The notes: generated by a model not told the origin, from the letters alone. A stretch of DNA of 64,000 nt from Actinomycetaceae bacterium (GCA_030530685.1 JAUMUM010000001.1:1-64000); one strand, 5' to 3'. Counted from the first letter of the stretch, positions 1 to 11,022 are shown. Translations and numbers: made by a program.

Positions 1-24
1 CCCGGCGTCGGGCGCCTCACCCAT
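1..24 (-). CDS. scpB: Probable scpB start (partial, runs off the window)
   Basis: An ATG at 24..22 opens a frame (MGEAPDAG) that overlaps the end of scpA and leaves the window after eight codons. The next gene after scpA in actinobacteria is normally scpB, the winged-helix partner of the SMC-ScpA condensin complex. The identification rests on position and overlap only; eight residues cannot show the family. Confidence 0.45.
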
Positions 25-838
25 GCCCGCCGCCGTCGTCCTGGCCATCGCCAGCCGGGCCACCGGCCCCGGCACGCGGCGTCGAGACGATAATGAGGCT
101 GCCGAGCGGCTCGCCCTGCTCGACGGCGATCTCGCGCCGGCGCAGCAGTTCCAGGACAGCCAGGAACCGTGCGACCACCGTGGGAGTTCCCAGCGCCGAG
201 CCGCACAGCGAGGCGAAGGTCACACGCCCCGCCCCAACCAGGGCCCGGCGCAGAACGGCGATCTGGCCCGCAACGGGCACGAGCGCCTCGTGCAGATGGC
301 CGGTGTCCACCTCCGGCTCGCCGGCGCGAGAGCGAGTCAACGCCGCAGCCGCCAGGATCGCCAACTCGGTGGCATCGGCCGTTATCCGCACCTCGGGCAC
401 GGCGGTGGCGTAGGGCTCCTCCAGCACGACACTGCGCCCGTGGGCGAGCGCCTGGCGCGCCAGGCGCCTGGCCATGTCCTCGGCCGCCTCCTTAAAAGCC
501 CGGTACTGCAGGAGCTTGGCGAACAACAGGTCGCGCTGCTCGAGGAACTCCAGGTCCTCGTCCTCGGTCTCCTGCCTGGGCAAAAGCCGCGCCGCCTTCA
601 TGTCCAGTAGCGTGGCCGCGACGACGAGGAACTCGGAGGCCTGCGACAGGTCGAACTCCTCCTGGGCGCGGGCGAAGGCGACGAATTCGTCGGTCACCTC
701 GGCCAGGGCGACCTCGGTGATGTCCAGGCGCTTTCGCGCGATGAGCGAAAGGAGTACCGAAAATGGGCCGGAGAACACGTCGAGGTCCACGGCAAAGGAA
801 CGGCGGCCGGAATCGGCTGCACCGGAAAGTGCATCCAT
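17..838 (-). CDS. scpA: Segregation and condensation protein A
   Basis: ScpA is the kleisin subunit of the SMC-ScpAB condensin, which loads on DNA near the origin and helps fold and separate sister chromosomes. The 273-residue protein has the family's N-terminal signature (DVFSGPFSVLLSLI, about residues 20-33), where most ScpA proteins read FxGPLDLLLxLI. It ends in a region of winged-helix size that would bind the SMC head. The ATG lies 3 nt after the parA stop, and the probable scpB start overlaps its end, giving xerD-parA-scpA-scpB read leftward. The Gly/Asp-rich tail after about residue 255 is not part of the fold. Confidence 0.92.
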   Translation of the reverse strand: MDALSGAADSGRRSFAVDLDVFSGPFSVLLSLIARKRLDITEVALAEVTDEFVAFARAQEEFDLSQASEFLVVAATLLDMKAARLLPRQETEDEDLEFLEQRDLLFAKLLQYRAFKEAAEDMARRLARQALAHGRSVVLEEPYATAVPEVRITADATELAILAAAALTRSRAGEPEVDTGHLHEALVPVAGQIAVLRRALVGAGRVTFASLCGSALGTPTVVARFLAVLELLRRREIAVEQGEPLGSLIIVSTPRAGAGGPAGDGQDDGGGHG

Positions 839-841
839 CGC

Positions 842-1693
842 CTAGGCGCACTGCCCCCGGGCGATCAGCTCACGCGCGAGCTGGCGGTACAGCTCGGCGC
901 CGCGGTGAGACGGCGCATATTCCGTGATGGGTGCGGCGGCAATGGAAGCATCCGGGAACTTCACGGTCCGCGAGATGTAGGTTTCGAAGACGCGGTCGCC
1001 GAATCCCTCACGGACGGAATTCATGACCTCGCGCGAGTGGAGCGTGCGCGTATCGACCATGGTCAAAAGGACACCGTCGATCTGCAGGCGCGGATTGAGG
1101 CGCTCCTGGACCCTTTCGATCTGCTCGGTCAACAGGGCGACGCCGCGCATGGCGAAATACTCGGCCTCCAGGGGAATGATGACGCCGTGGGCAGCGGTCA
1201 GCGCGTTGACGGTCAGCAGGCCGAGCGACGGTTGGCAGTCGATGAGAATGATGTCGTAGTCCTCCTGGACCGAGCGCAGGACCCTGGACAGCGCCTGCTC
1301 ACGGGCAACCTCGTTGATGAGCACGATTTCCGCTGCCGAAAGGTCGATGTTCGAGGGGGCCAGGTCGAGGTTGTCGATGTCGGTGGGAACGATGATGTCG
1401 TGGAGTTTGGGCTTGGCCGCGATGAGCTCATTGTAGATCGTGCGCTCCAGGCCACGGGCATTGATGCCCAGACCCGCGCTCGCCGCTCCCTGAGGGTCGA
1501 AGTCGATGATGAGAACCCTGCGTCCGTAACCCGCCAGAGCCGCTCCGAGATTGATCGTCGTCGTCGTCTTTCCGACGCCGCCCTTCTGGTTCGACAGCGC
1601 GATGATCCTCGCGGGACCGTGCGAACCGAGCGGAGCGGGGACGGGGAAATCCTCGCCTGTGTTCTGTGGAATCAACGCGTCTTGTTCGGTCAC
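842..1693 (-). CDS. parA: ParA/Soj-family chromosome partitioning ATPase
   Basis: This is a 283-residue deviant-Walker ATPase. The P-loop QKGGVGKTTT lies at residues 36-45 with the ParA signature lysine, and the Walker B region ILIDCQPSLGLLT near residue 145. Family members form nucleoid-bound dimers that move ParB-parS complexes. No parB follows, and the position between xerD and scpA is the usual place of an actinobacterial ParA paralogue whose exact role differs from the parAB locus near the origin. The start is a GTG at 1693 with a weak ribosome-binding site. An N-terminal extension of about 28 residues precedes the ATPase fold. It is chromosomal by context, not a plasmid gene. Confidence 0.9.
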   Translation of the reverse strand: MTEQDALIPQNTGEDFPVPAPLGSHGPARIIALSNQKGGVGKTTTTINLGAALAGYGRRVLIIDFDPQGAASAGLGINARGLERTIYNELIAAKPKLHDIIVPTDIDNLDLAPSNIDLSAAEIVLINEVAREQALSRVLRSVQEDYDIILIDCQPSLGLLTVNALTAAHGVIIPLEAEYFAMRGVALLTEQIERVQERLNPRLQIDGVLLTMVDTRTLHSREVMNSVREGFGDRVFETYISRTVKFPDASIAAAPITEYAPSHRGAELYRQLARELIARGQCA

Positions 1694-1706
1694 GGGTCCA
1701 GCCTAC

Positions 1707-2636
1707 CTAAGACAGCGCCCGAGGGTGAGCAGAGGCGTATACCTCCCGGACCGTGTCGCGAGTGACCATCGTATAGATCTGCGTCGTCGAAATCGAGGAG
1801 TGCCCCAGCAGCTCCTGGACGACGCGCACGTTGGCGCCTCCCTGGAGCAGGTGCGTGGCGAAGGAGTGCCGCAGGGTGTGCGGGCTGACGTGCGCGTCGA
1901 GATTGGCGCGCTGCGCCGCGGCCTGCAGTGCCTCCCACGCACTCTGACGCGACAGTGGCCGGCCCCTTTTGTTGAGGAAGAGCGCGCTGGATCCCGGCCC
2001 GCGCCTGGCCAGCTCGGGGCGTGCCCGCACCAGGTAGGCGTCCAGCGCCTGCATGGCGTAGCTGCCCAGCGGCACGACACGCTCCTTGCGGCCCTTGCCA
2101 AAGAGTCGGACGGCGGCCTCGGTCAGGTCGACGTCGTCGCGCGACAGGCCCACGGCCTCCGATATGCGCGCCCCGGTCCCGTACAGGAGCTCCAACAGGG
2201 CGCGGTCGCGCAGCGGGACGGGGCCGTCGCCCACCGCCGCGGCTGCGATGAGGGCGGCGACGTCGTCGATGGGCAGGGCCTTGGGCAGGCGCGAGCCGAG
2301 CTTGGGCGGGCGGACGTCGGCCGCGGGATTGACGGGCGTGCGCCCCTCGGCAAAGGCGAATGCGTGGAAGGAGCGCACCGCCGTCAGGCTGCGCGCGATC
2401 GACGCGGGGGCCATGCCCGCCAGGGACTCGGGGAACGAGGCGACGTCCTCGCGGTCGACGTCCGCGATATCCTGCCTGCCCCTGCCGTGCAGGTGCGCCA
2501 GGTACTTCGACAGGTCCCGGCGGTAGGAGGCGATGGTATTGGGCGACATCGACCGCTCGACCGCCAGATGCGCCAGGAACTCCTCGCCCAGGCGCGCGAT
2601 CCGGGCGGGTGGGCCGAGCTCGGGAATGCGTGCCAT
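1707..2636 (-). CDS. xerD: Site-specific tyrosine recombinase XerD
   Basis: XerD works with XerC at dif to resolve chromosome dimers. The 309-residue protein has the SAM-like N-terminal core-binding domain (about 15-105) and the full catalytic set: Arg157 in GTGARISE, Lys in the GKGRKER beta-hairpin (about 181-184), HTLRH (His253, Arg256), His279 in LGHSS and nucleophile Tyr288 in TTQIYT. Length and context (xerD-parA-scpA) mark it as the housekeeping enzyme, not a phage integrase. Its stop is 13 nt from the parA start, so the genes are probably cotranscribed. Confidence 0.93.
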   Translation of the reverse strand: MARIPELGPPARIARLGEEFLAHLAVERSMSPNTIASYRRDLSKYLAHLHGRGRQDIADVDREDVASFPESLAGMAPASIARSLTAVRSFHAFAFAEGRTPVNPAADVRPPKLGSRLPKALPIDDVAALIAAAAVGDGPVPLRDRALLELLYGTGARISEAVGLSRDDVDLTEAAVRLFGKGRKERVVPLGSYAMQALDAYLVRARPELARRGPGSSALFLNKRGRPLSRQSAWEALQAAAQRANLDAHVSPHTLRHSFATHLLQGGANVRVVQELLGHSSISTTQIYTMVTRDTVREVYASAHPRALS

Positions 2637-2748
2637 AGTATTTGGATCGTAGCGGCTTACGGTCCTGGATTGGCGCCGAAACGGTCCACTAAACTTGTGA
2701 TGTGTGTAGCTCCGGAACGCCCGGGGCAGCGTAACGAAAGGCTTGTCA

Positions 2749-4824
2749 ATGGCGAAGCTCGAATGGACGGACCTCGATCAGCGTGCGGTGGACACGACCC
2801 GCGCCCTCGCTGCAGACGCGGTGGAAAAGGCCGGAAACGGCCACCCCGGCACGGCGATCTCGATCGCGCCCGTCGCCTATACGCTCTTCCAGAAAGTGAT
2901 GCGTCACGACCCGTCCGATCCCGACTGGGTGGGCCGGGATCGTTTTGTCCTGTCCATCGGCCACTCCTCGGTCACCCTCTACAACCAACTCTATCTTGCT
3001 GGCTACGGCCTGGAGCTCGACGATCTGAAGTCTTTGCGCACGTGGGGCTCGCTCACGCCGGGCCACCCCGAATACGGGCACACCAAGGGCGTGGAGATGA
3101 CCACCGGCCCGCTCGGCCAGGGCCTGGCCTCCTCGGTCGGCATGGCCATGGCGGCACGCCGCGAGCGCGGCCTGCTCGACCCGAAGGCGGACACGGGCGC
3201 CTCCCCCTTCGATCACTTCGTCTACGTCATCGTCGGTGAGGGATGCCTTCAGGAGGGCGTGACGAGCGAGGCCTGCTCGCTGGCCGGCACGCAGCACCTG
3301 GGCAACCTCATCGTCATCTGGGACGACAACCGCATTTCCATTGAGGACGACACGAAGATCGCCTTCAGCGAGGACGTCGAGGCGCGCTACGAGTCCTACG
3401 GCTGGCACACCCAGCACGTCGACTGGACGAACGGCGGCACCGGATACTCCGAGGACGTCGAGGCCCTGTACGAGGCCATCGAGGCGGCCAAGGCGGTCAC
3501 CGACAAGCCCTCCTTCATTCGCCTGTCGACCATCATGGCCTGGCCCTGCCCCACCAAGCAGGGCACCGGCGCGGCGCACGGTGCGGCGCTCGGCGCCGAG
3601 GAGATCGCGGGGCTGAAGAAGGCCCTGGGCATGGACCCGGACAAGTCCTTCGACGTGGCGCCCGAGGTCATCGAGCACGCCCGCCAGCAGGCCGCCTTGC
3701 GGGCCGCGGCCGCGCGTGAGGACTGGGACGGGCGCGTGGCTGCCTGGCGCGAGGCCGATCCCGAGGCCGGCAAGCTGCTCGATCGCCTCGTCGCCGGGCA
3801 GCTGCCCGAGGGCTGGACGCAGGCCCTGCCGGAATTCGAGGTGGGCGGTAACATCGCCACGCGCGCGGCCTCCGGCAACGTGCTCACGGCCCTGGCGGGA
3901 GTGCTTCCCGAGCTCTGGGGCGGCTCGGCGGACCTGGCCGGCTCGAATAACACGACGATGAAGGGCGAGCCCTCCTTCCTGCCCGCCGACCGGGTATCGG
4001 ACGACTGGGACGGCCACATCTACGGCCGCACCCTCCACTTCGGCATCCGCGAGCACGCCATGGGCGCCATCGTCAACGGCATCGACCTGCACGGCCTGAC
4101 GCGCGCCTACGGCGGCACCTTCTTCGTCTTCGCGGACTACATGCGCGGCGCGGTGCGCCTGGCGGCCCTCATGGGCGTGCCGTCCATCTACGTGTGGACG
4201 CATGATTCCATCGGCGTGGGCGAGGACGGCCCGACCCACCAGCCGATCGAGCACCTGTGGTCCTACCGCGCGATTCCGGGCCTGGACATCGTTCGCCCGG
4301 CCGACGCCAATGAGACGGCCGCCGCCTGGCGCGGGGCCCTGGAGCACTCCGACCGGCCCACCGGCCTCATCCTGACCCGCCAGAATGTCCCCGTGCTGGA
4401 GGGCACCTCGGCCGACGGCGTGCTGCGCGGCGGCTACGTGCTGGCCGACTCGCCCACCGGCTCGGTCGACGTCCAGCTGCTGGCCACGGGCTCCGAGGTC
4501 CAGCTGGCGCTCGCGGCCCGAAAGGAGCTGGAGGCCGAGGGAATCGGCGCGCGCGTCGTCTCCCTGCCGAGCCTCGAGTGGTTCGCCGAGCAGGATGCCG
4601 CCTACCGGGATTCGGTGATCCTGCCCGACGTCAAGGCCCGTGTCTCCGTCGAGGCCGGTTCGACCTTCGGCTGGGCCGCCTACGTCGGTGACGCCGGCCG
4701 CTCCGTCGGCATCGATCACTACGGCGCATCGGCCGCAGGTGGACGCCTCTTCGAGGAGTTCGGCATCACCGCCCAGGCCGTGGTCGACGCCGCACGCGAG
4801 TCGATCGCCGCTGCCGGGGCCTGA
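2749..4824 (+). CDS. tkt: Transketolase
   Basis: Transketolase moves two-carbon ketol units between sugar phosphates in the non-oxidative pentose phosphate pathway, using thiamine diphosphate. The 691-residue protein has the N-terminal diphosphate-binding half ([10 protein letters not shown], about 30-39), the motif GEGCLQEG with the distal [10 protein letters not shown], and the central [11 protein letters not shown]. The cofactor motif reads GEG, not GDG. A TTG six bases upstream is also open, but GAAAGG at 2736-2741 is spaced correctly (7 nt) only for the ATG at 2749. A strong hairpin follows the stop, so zwf has its own promoter. Confidence 0.94.
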   Translation: MAKLEWTDLDQRAVDTTRALAADAVEKAGNGHPGTAISIAPVAYTLFQKVMRHDPSDPDWVGRDRFVLSIGHSSVTLYNQLYLAGYGLELDDLKSLRTWGSLTPGHPEYGHTKGVEMTTGPLGQGLASSVGMAMAARRERGLLDPKADTGASPFDHFVYVIVGEGCLQEGVTSEACSLAGTQHLGNLIVIWDDNRISIEDDTKIAFSEDVEARYESYGWHTQHVDWTNGGTGYSEDVEALYEAIEAAKAVTDKPSFIRLSTIMAWPCPTKQGTGAAHGAALGAEEIAGLKKALGMDPDKSFDVAPEVIEHARQQAALRAAAAREDWDGRVAAWREADPEAGKLLDRLVAGQLPEGWTQALPEFEVGGNIATRAASGNVLTALAGVLPELWGGSADLAGSNNTTMKGEPSFLPADRVSDDWDGHIYGRTLHFGIREHAMGAIVNGIDLHGLTRAYGGTFFVFADYMRGAVRLAALMGVPSIYVWTHDSIGVGEDGPTHQPIEHLWSYRAIPGLDIVRPADANETAAAWRGALEHSDRPTGLILTRQNVPVLEGTSADGVLRGGYVLADSPTGSVDVQLLATGSEVQLALAARKELEAEGIGARVVSLPSLEWFAEQDAAYRDSVILPDVKARVSVEAGSTFGWAAYVGDAGRSVGIDHYGASAAGGRLFEEFGITAQAVVDAARESIAAAGA

Positions 4825-4843
4825 TCGGCGGCTCGATTGCACG

Positions 4844-4883
4844 AGACGAGGGGCGGGACGTGCGCGCGTCCCGCCCCTCGTCT
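4844..4883 (+). terminator. Intrinsic-type terminator after tkt
   Basis: There is a perfect 16-bp GC-rich stem, AGACGAGGGGCGGGAC paired with its reverse complement, around an 8-nt loop, 20 bases after the tkt stop. A U tract is lacking, as is common in high-GC actinobacteria. Confidence 0.75.
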
Positions 4884-4895
4884 GTGCTTGCCGCT

Positions 4896-4934
4896 GTGCG
4901 TCTGGTCTTTCTAGGGTGCGTCTGGTCTTTCTAG
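4896..4934 (+). repeat. Two tandem copies of a 19-bp unit upstream of zwf
   Basis: GTGCGTCTGGTCTTTCTAG occurs twice, at 4896-4914 and 4916-4934, separated by one base, so the period is 20 bp or about two helical turns. It lies between the tkt terminator and zwf. A TATACT hexamer, a possible zwf -10 element, follows at 4981-4986. The repeat could be a regulator site or a recent slippage duplication. Confidence 0.7.
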
Positions 4935-5023
4935 TCTGCCCGGCGCGAACGCCCACCCGCCGTCTGAACTTGCGTGCGTCTATACTCGTTGGTTGAACAA
5001 ATCCCGCTAGCAGTGGAGTACTC

Positions 5024-6532
5024 ATGGTGGACAATCCTCTCCGTGCCGTGCCGGACAGCCGCCTGCAACGCATTGCCGGACCATGCGGCATCGTCCTGTT
5101 CGGAATCACTGGAGACCTCTCGCGCCGAAAGATCCTTCCGGCACTCTACGACCTGGCCAACCGCGGCCTTCTCCCGCCCTCGTTCACGATCATCGGCGTC
5201 GCGAGGCGTCCCGGCGAAGACATGGTGGCGCAGGTCGAGGCGGCGATCAAGAACGGTGCCAAGACCGCCGTCACGGAAACGACGCTCAGCCAGCTCCTCA
5301 AAGGCCTGACAATCGTCGCCGGGCAGTACGACGACGAAGACACCTACCGCCGCCTCGGCGAAACGATGAAAAAGATGTCGTCGGAGCGCGGGACTAACGG
5401 CAACTACGCCTTTTACCTGGCCATCCCGCCCGAGCTGTTCCCCATGGTGCTGTCGGGCATTGGCAGCGCGGGCCTGTATTCCGGCGAGGACGGCTGGCGC
5501 CGCGTCGTCATCGAGAAGCCCTTCGGCCACGACCTTGCCTCCGCCCGGGAACTCGACGACGTCGTCACACGGGTCTTCAACCCCGATTCGATCTTCCGCA
5601 TCGACCACTACCTGGGCAAGGAGACCGTCCAGAATCTCATGGCCCTGCGCTTTGCCAACGAGCTCTACGAGCCGCTGTGGAATTCCTCGCATGTCGACCA
5701 TGTCCAAATCACAATGGCCGAGGACATCGGCATCGGCACCCGCGCGGGCTACTACGACGGCATCGGCGCGGCTCGCGACGTCATCCAAAATCACCTCCTC
5801 CAGCTCCTGGCCCTGACGGCCATGGAAGAGCCGACCTCCTTCGAGCCAAACGCCCTGCGCCTGGAGAAAGAAAAGGTCCTGGAGGCCACGCACTTCTTCG
5901 GCCCGGTCGCCGAGTCCGCCGTGAGCGCCCAGTACACCTCCGGCTGGCAGGGCGGCCAGTGGGTGCGCGGCTTCAAGGAGGAGCAGGGCATCTCCGCCGA
6001 GTCCATCACCGACACGTACGCCGCCTTCCGCCTGGGCATCGAAACCCGCCGCTGGTCCGGCGTGCCCTTCTACCTTCGTGCCGGCAAGCGCCTGGGGCGT
6101 CGCGTCACCGAAATCGCGGTGGTCTTCAAGTACCCGCCCTTCCTGCCCTTCGGTTCGACCGAGGGGCTGGGTCACAACGCGCTCGTCGTCCACGTCCAGC
6201 CCGGCGAGGGCATCACGTTCAAGGTCGGCTCCAAGGTTCCCGGCTCGGCCATGAATCTGCGCGACGTGACCATGGATTTCGCCTACGGGCACGCGTTCAC
6301 CGAGTACACCCCGGAGGCCTACGAGCGTCTCATCCTCGACGTCCTCCTCGGCGACCCGCCACTCTTCCCCCAGCACCGGGAGATCGAGTTGTCGTGGATG
6401 CTCGTCGACCAGGCCGAGCAGTACTGGGCCGACCATCCCGAAACCCTGACGACCTACCATCCGGGCAGCTGGGGTCCGAAGGCCGCCGACGAGATGCTCG
6501 CCCGCGACGGACGCTCCTGGCGCCTGCCGTAA
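5024..6532 (+). CDS. zwf: Glucose-6-phosphate 1-dehydrogenase
   Basis: Zwf oxidises glucose 6-phosphate to 6-phosphogluconolactone and makes NADPH, the entry step of the oxidative pentose phosphate pathway. The 502-residue protein has the dinucleotide fingerprint GITGDLSRRK (about residues 28-37), the EKPFGHD segment and the active-site motif RIDHYLGKE. The ATG has a GGAG site 5 nt upstream. opcA follows 15 nt downstream, so the pair is an operon. No 6-phosphogluconolactonase or transaldolase gene lies next to it, unlike the tkt-tal-zwf-opcA-pgl order of corynebacteria. Confidence 0.95.
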   Translation: MVDNPLRAVPDSRLQRIAGPCGIVLFGITGDLSRRKILPALYDLANRGLLPPSFTIIGVARRPGEDMVAQVEAAIKNGAKTAVTETTLSQLLKGLTIVAGQYDDEDTYRRLGETMKKMSSERGTNGNYAFYLAIPPELFPMVLSGIGSAGLYSGEDGWRRVVIEKPFGHDLASARELDDVVTRVFNPDSIFRIDHYLGKETVQNLMALRFANELYEPLWNSSHVDHVQITMAEDIGIGTRAGYYDGIGAARDVIQNHLLQLLALTAMEEPTSFEPNALRLEKEKVLEATHFFGPVAESAVSAQYTSGWQGGQWVRGFKEEQGISAESITDTYAAFRLGIETRRWSGVPFYLRAGKRLGRRVTEIAVVFKYPPFLPFGSTEGLGHNALVVHVQPGEGITFKVGSKVPGSAMNLRDVTMDFAYGHAFTEYTPEAYERLILDVLLGDPPLFPQHREIELSWMLVDQAEQYWADHPETLTTYHPGSWGPKAADEMLARDGRSWRLP

Positions 6533-6547
6533 GGAAGGAGACGCTCC

Positions 6548-7486
6548 ATGATCATTCACATGAATTCGACCTCGACCGCGACCGTCGGCACGCGCGTGGA
6601 CGAGCTGCGGGAGACCGTCGGTTCCGTTGCGCTCGGCCGCGTCCTCACGCTCATCGCCATCGTGAAGAACGAAAGCGGCCTGCGCGACGCCGTGGCGGCC
6701 GCGTCCGGGGCAGCCCGGGCGCACCCCTGCCGCATCATCGTCATCCTCCCCATCGAGGGAGGTGAGCCGCGGGTCGACGCCGAGATCCGCGTCGGCGCCG
6801 AGGCCGGGCTTTCCGAGATCATCATTCTGCGATGCGCCAACGGCTCGGCCGACAACCTCGAGACGCTCGTCATCCCGCTCCTGCTGCCCGACTCCCCCCT
6901 GGTCGTCTGGTGGGTCCAAGAGGTGCCGGACGAGCCCGGCACGACGAAGCTCGGGGCCATGGCCCAGCGGCGCATCACCTCGGCGCAGAACTCGGGTGTG
7001 GCCGCGCCAATCGTGCTTCGCCGAATCCAGGCCGGCTACTCCCCCGGCGACACGGACCTGGCCTGGACGGGCGTGACCTTCTGGCGCAACCATCTGGCAT
7101 CCATGCTCGACGAGCCGCCGTTCGAGCCGGTCGAGCGCGCCGTCGTCCGCGGCGGCTCGGCCCACCCGGCCGTCGTGCTGCTCGCCGCGTGGCTCGCCCT
7201 GCGCCTGGACTGCCCGGTGGAGATCGAGCACACGCGCGGCCGCGCCGTCGACGGCGTGAGCCTCGTGCGCCCCTCCGGCGAACTGAGCATTGACAGGCCC
7301 CGCGGATCGGACTTCGGCGACATCGTCCGGCCCGGGCGATCGACCCAGCGGGTCAACCTGGTCATGCGCACGATGGAGTCCAAGCTCATTGAGGAACTGC
7401 GGGAAATGACGCCCGACACCGCCTACGAAGAAGTCATCAAGGACGGCCTGGACCGCATCGACCTCGATGCACTCAACTTCGAATAG
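6548..7486 (+). CDS. opcA: Glucose-6-phosphate dehydrogenase assembly protein OpcA
   Basis: OpcA is needed for full glucose-6-phosphate dehydrogenase activity in cyanobacteria and actinobacteria, apparently by promoting Zwf oligomer assembly. The 312-residue product has the family features: an N-terminal region after the initial MNSTST stretch, the HPCRIIVILPIEGG segment near residue 60, LPDSPLVVWW in the middle, and the C-terminal FGDIVRPGRSTQRVN block. A GGAAGGAG ribosome-binding site precedes the ATG. It is the last gene before a bidirectional terminator. Confidence 0.92.
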   Translation: MIIHMNSTSTATVGTRVDELRETVGSVALGRVLTLIAIVKNESGLRDAVAAASGAARAHPCRIIVILPIEGGEPRVDAEIRVGAEAGLSEIIILRCANGSADNLETLVIPLLLPDSPLVVWWVQEVPDEPGTTKLGAMAQRRITSAQNSGVAAPIVLRRIQAGYSPGDTDLAWTGVTFWRNHLASMLDEPPFEPVERAVVRGGSAHPAVVLLAAWLALRLDCPVEIEHTRGRAVDGVSLVRPSGELSIDRPRGSDFGDIVRPGRSTQRVNLVMRTMESKLIEELREMTPDTAYEEVIKDGLDRIDLDALNFE

Positions 7487-7541
7487 CCCAGCTTGCGAAG
7501 AGCGCGCTGACTTCGCGCCGGGCCACGGCGTTGAAGGCACG

Positions 7542-7583
7542 ACAAGAGAAAGGCGTGGGATCGCTCCCACGCCTTTCTCTTGT
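7542..7583. terminator. Bidirectional terminator between opcA and secG
   Basis: There is a perfect 19-bp stem (ACAAGAGAAAGGCGTGGGA and its complement) with a 4-nt loop. The A-rich outer part gives a T-containing 3' side on both strands. It lies between convergent genes and can end both transcripts. Confidence 0.85.
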
Positions 7584-7595
7584 GAATGTGCGTCC

Positions 7596-7838
7596 CTACC
7601 CGAACTTCACGATCAATCCGATGAGGATGACCACGATAGCCCAGACGAGCGCAACGGCCACCGTGATGCGATTGAGGTTGCGCTCGGCCACGCCGGACGA
7701 GCGCATCGAGGTCGAGATACCGCCGCCGAACATGTCGGAAATGCCGCCGCCCTTGCCCTTGTGCAAAAGGATCGAAAGGACGAGCAAGATGCTCGTGATG
7801 ACGAGCAAAACCTCACAGATGATGAGCAGAATGTTCAA
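7596..7838 (-). CDS. secG: Preprotein translocase subunit SecG
   Basis: SecG is the small non-essential subunit of the SecYEG channel. The frame gives an 80-residue protein with two membrane helices (about residues 2-23 and 58-78) around a Gly-rich cytoplasmic loop (KGKGGGISDMFGGG), the usual SecG layout. I place the start at TTG 7838, which has a GGGAAGGGAAAC ribosome-binding region. The open frame extends to an ATG at 7883 but that N-terminus (MSRSFAACG...) is not family-like. It lies downstream of tpiA, the conserved gap-pgk-tpiA-secG order. Confidence 0.9.
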   Translation of the reverse strand: MNILLIICEVLLVITSILLVLSILLHKGKGGGISDMFGGGISTSMRSSGVAERNLNRITVAVALVWAIVVILIGLIVKFG

Positions 7839-7967
7839 CGTGTTTCCCTTCCCGTTCCCGCAAGCCGCGAACGAACGTGACAAGTGTAGCCGCAGCAGGC
7901 TAGGCCCGCCACACGTGCGGGCCCGGCCGGTCGGCAGCCTATCGCAGGTGGGCGATGATCGTTAGCC

Positions 7968-8744
7968 TCACCGCTGGTAGGCGACGATCTTGGCGAACTC
8001 GTCGGCCTTGAGGCTGGCCCCGCCCACGAGCGCGCCGTCGACGTCGGGTTGCGCCATGATGTCGACGACATTCGAGGCCTTGACGGAGCCGCCGTACTGG
8101 ATGCGGATCGCCTCGGCGACCGAATCGTCGTACAGCTCGGCGACGCGGGCGCGGATGGCGCCGCAGACTTCCTGCGCGTCCTCGGGCGTGGCAACCTCAC
8201 CTGTGCCGATGGCCCAGATGGGCTCGTAGGCGACGATGAGTTTGGCGACCTCCTCGGCCGTCAGCTTGGCGAACATGGCGTCGATCTGGCCGAGCACATA
8301 CTCGACCTGCCGGCCCTCCTTGCGGATCTGCAGGGCCTCGCCGCAGCAGACGATGGGAATGAGCCCGGCGTCGAGCGCCTTCTTGGCCTTCTGCCCGATG
8401 AGCTCGTCGGTCTCGCCGTGGTATTCGCGGCGCTCCGAGTGGCCAACGACCACGTAGGTGCAGCCGAGCTTGGTCAGCATATTCGTCGAGATCTCGCCGG
8501 TGTAGGCGCCGTCGTCATGCACGGAGACGTCCTGTGCCCCGTAGCGGATCGACAGGTCGTCGGACTCGACGAGCGTCTGCACGGTGCGCAGATCCGTGAA
8601 CGGCGGGATGACAGCCGCCTCGACCTGCGAGTAGTCGTGACCGAGGTCGCCGAGCGTCCACGCGAGCTTTTGGACGAGGTGGGCGGCCTCGAGCTGGTCG
8701 AGATTCATCTTCCAGTTGCCCGCCATGATGGGAGTGCGTGCCAT
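7968..8744 (-). CDS. tpiA: Triosephosphate isomerase
   Basis: TpiA interconverts dihydroxyacetone phosphate and glyceraldehyde 3-phosphate. The 258-residue TIM barrel shows all catalytic parts: Lys in GNWKMN (residue 12), electrophile His in VVGHSERR (about 100), base Glu in [11 protein letters not shown] (about 172) and the phosphate-binding YGGSVK near the C-terminus. The ATG lies 5 nt after the pgk stop. Confidence 0.97.
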   Translation of the reverse strand: MARTPIMAGNWKMNLDQLEAAHLVQKLAWTLGDLGHDYSQVEAAVIPPFTDLRTVQTLVESDDLSIRYGAQDVSVHDDGAYTGEISTNMLTKLGCTYVVVGHSERREYHGETDELIGQKAKKALDAGLIPIVCCGEALQIRKEGRQVEYVLGQIDAMFAKLTAEEVAKLIVAYEPIWAIGTGEVATPEDAQEVCGAIRARVAELYDDSVAEAIRIQYGGSVKASNVVDIMAQPDVDGALVGGASLKADEFAKIVAYQR

Positions 8745-8749
8745 GTCGA

Positions 8750-9943
8750 TCAGTCCTCCAGAACCGCGATGCCGGGAAGCTCCTTGCCCTCGAGGAATTC
8801 GAGGGAGGCGCCACCGCCGGTGGAAATATGCGAGAACTTGGCCTCGTCGAAGCCGAGCGTGCGAACGGCCGCGGCCGAGTCACCGCCGCCGACGATGGTG
8901 AAACCCTCGGCATTCTCCATGGCCTCGGCAACGGCCTTGGTGCCGTCGGCGAAAGCCTCGAACTCGAAGACGCCCATGGGGCCGTTCCACACGACCGTCT
9001 TGGAGTCGGCGATGGCCCGCGCGTAGGTTTCCCGCGTCTCGGGGCCGATGTCCAGTCCCATCTGATCGGCCGGAATGGCGTCGGAGGGCACGACGCTGGG
9101 TGTGGCGTTCGCCGCGAACTCGCCGGCCACGACATTATCCGTAGGCAGGAGCAGCTCGACGCCGTTTTCCTTGGCCTTGGCCAGGTACTCGCCGGCCTTG
9201 CCGACCTGCTCGTCCTCGCGCAGCGAGGTGCCGATCTCGTGGCCGAGGGCCAGCTGGAACGTGTAGGCCATGCCGCCGCCAATGAGCAGGCGATCGGCCT
9301 TGTCCAGGAGGTTGTCGATGACGCCGAGCTTGTCCGAGACCTTCGAGCCGCCCAGCACCACGGTGTAGGGGCGCTCCGGGTTATTGGTGGCGCGCGAAAG
9401 CGAGTCGATCTCCTTGAAGACGAGTTCGCCGGCCGCCGAGGGCACGAGCTTGGCGATGTCGTAGACGGAGGCCTGCTTGCGGTGCACCACGCCGAAGCCG
9501 TCGGAGACGAAGACGTCGGCCAGGGAAGCGTACTCGGCGGCCAGTTCCTCGCGCTCGGCGTCGACCTTGGAGGTCTCACGCGGATCGAAGCGGACATTTT
9601 CCAGGAGGACGACGTCGCCGTCGCCCAGGCCATCCACCTTGGCGCGGGCGTCGGCGCCGACGGTGTCCGCGGCCAGCGGGACCGTCACGCCGAGCAGCTC
9701 GGACAGGCGCGCGGCCACGGGCGCCAGGGAGAATTCGGCCTTGACCTGGCCCTTGGGGCGTCCCAGATGCGCGCTGACGACGACGCGGGCGCCGACCTTG
9801 CGCAGGCGCTCCAGTGTGGGAAGCGCGGCACGGATGCGACCGTCGTCGGTAATGTTGCGATCCTCGTCGAGCGGGACGTTGAAATCCGACCGGACGAAGA
9901 CCTTCTTGCCGGCGAGATCGCCGAGCGAATCAATGGTCCTCAT
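8750..9943 (-). CDS. pgk: Phosphoglycerate kinase
   Basis: Pgk makes ATP from 1,3-bisphosphoglycerate. The 397-residue protein begins [24 protein letters not shown], where the RSDFNVP segment binds phosphoglycerate, and has the nucleotide-site motif [11 protein letters not shown] near the C-terminus. The frame opens ten codons earlier, but the ATG at 9943 has a GAAAGGA ribosome-binding site and gives the family N-terminus. It follows gap by about 70 bp and overlaps no neighbour. Confidence 0.97.
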   Translation of the reverse strand: MRTIDSLGDLAGKKVFVRSDFNVPLDEDRNITDDGRIRAALPTLERLRKVGARVVVSAHLGRPKGQVKAEFSLAPVAARLSELLGVTVPLAADTVGADARAKVDGLGDGDVVLLENVRFDPRETSKVDAEREELAAEYASLADVFVSDGFGVVHRKQASVYDIAKLVPSAAGELVFKEIDSLSRATNNPERPYTVVLGGSKVSDKLGVIDNLLDKADRLLIGGGMAYTFQLALGHEIGTSLREDEQVGKAGEYLAKAKENGVELLLPTDNVVAGEFAANATPSVVPSDAIPADQMGLDIGPETRETYARAIADSKTVVWNGPMGVFEFEAFADGTKAVAEAMENAEGFTIVGGGDSAAAVRTLGFDEAKFSHISTGGGASLEFLEGKELPGIAVLED

Positions 9944-10017
9944 TGTGTTCCTTTCGACAACGCGTGCCCGCACACGCCTCTTGAGCGTGTGCGGGCACTG
10001 GCGTCAGATCACGTAAC

Positions 10018-11022
<1,005 letters not shown>

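Noticed and set aside
842..1693. ParA as a plasmid partition gene
   Set aside because: There is no parB, replication gene or iteron, and the neighbours are chromosomal housekeeping genes.
1707..2636. Tyrosine recombinase as a sign of a phage or integrative element
   Set aside because: It is XerD by length, motifs and its scpA-parA context; no attachment repeats or phage genes lie near.
3230..3340. Transketolase GEG in place of GDG as an inactivating change
   Set aside because: The acidic ligand is kept as Glu, the WDDN end of the motif is intact, and variants at this spot are common in actinobacterial transketolases.
2746..5109. Open reading frame of 787 codons on the minus strand opposite tkt
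   Set aside because: It mirrors the codon periodicity of tkt in a GC-rich genome, spans the tkt-zwf intergenic region and terminator, and shows no domain. Similar long shadows lie opposite zwf-opcA, uvrC, uvrB and polA.
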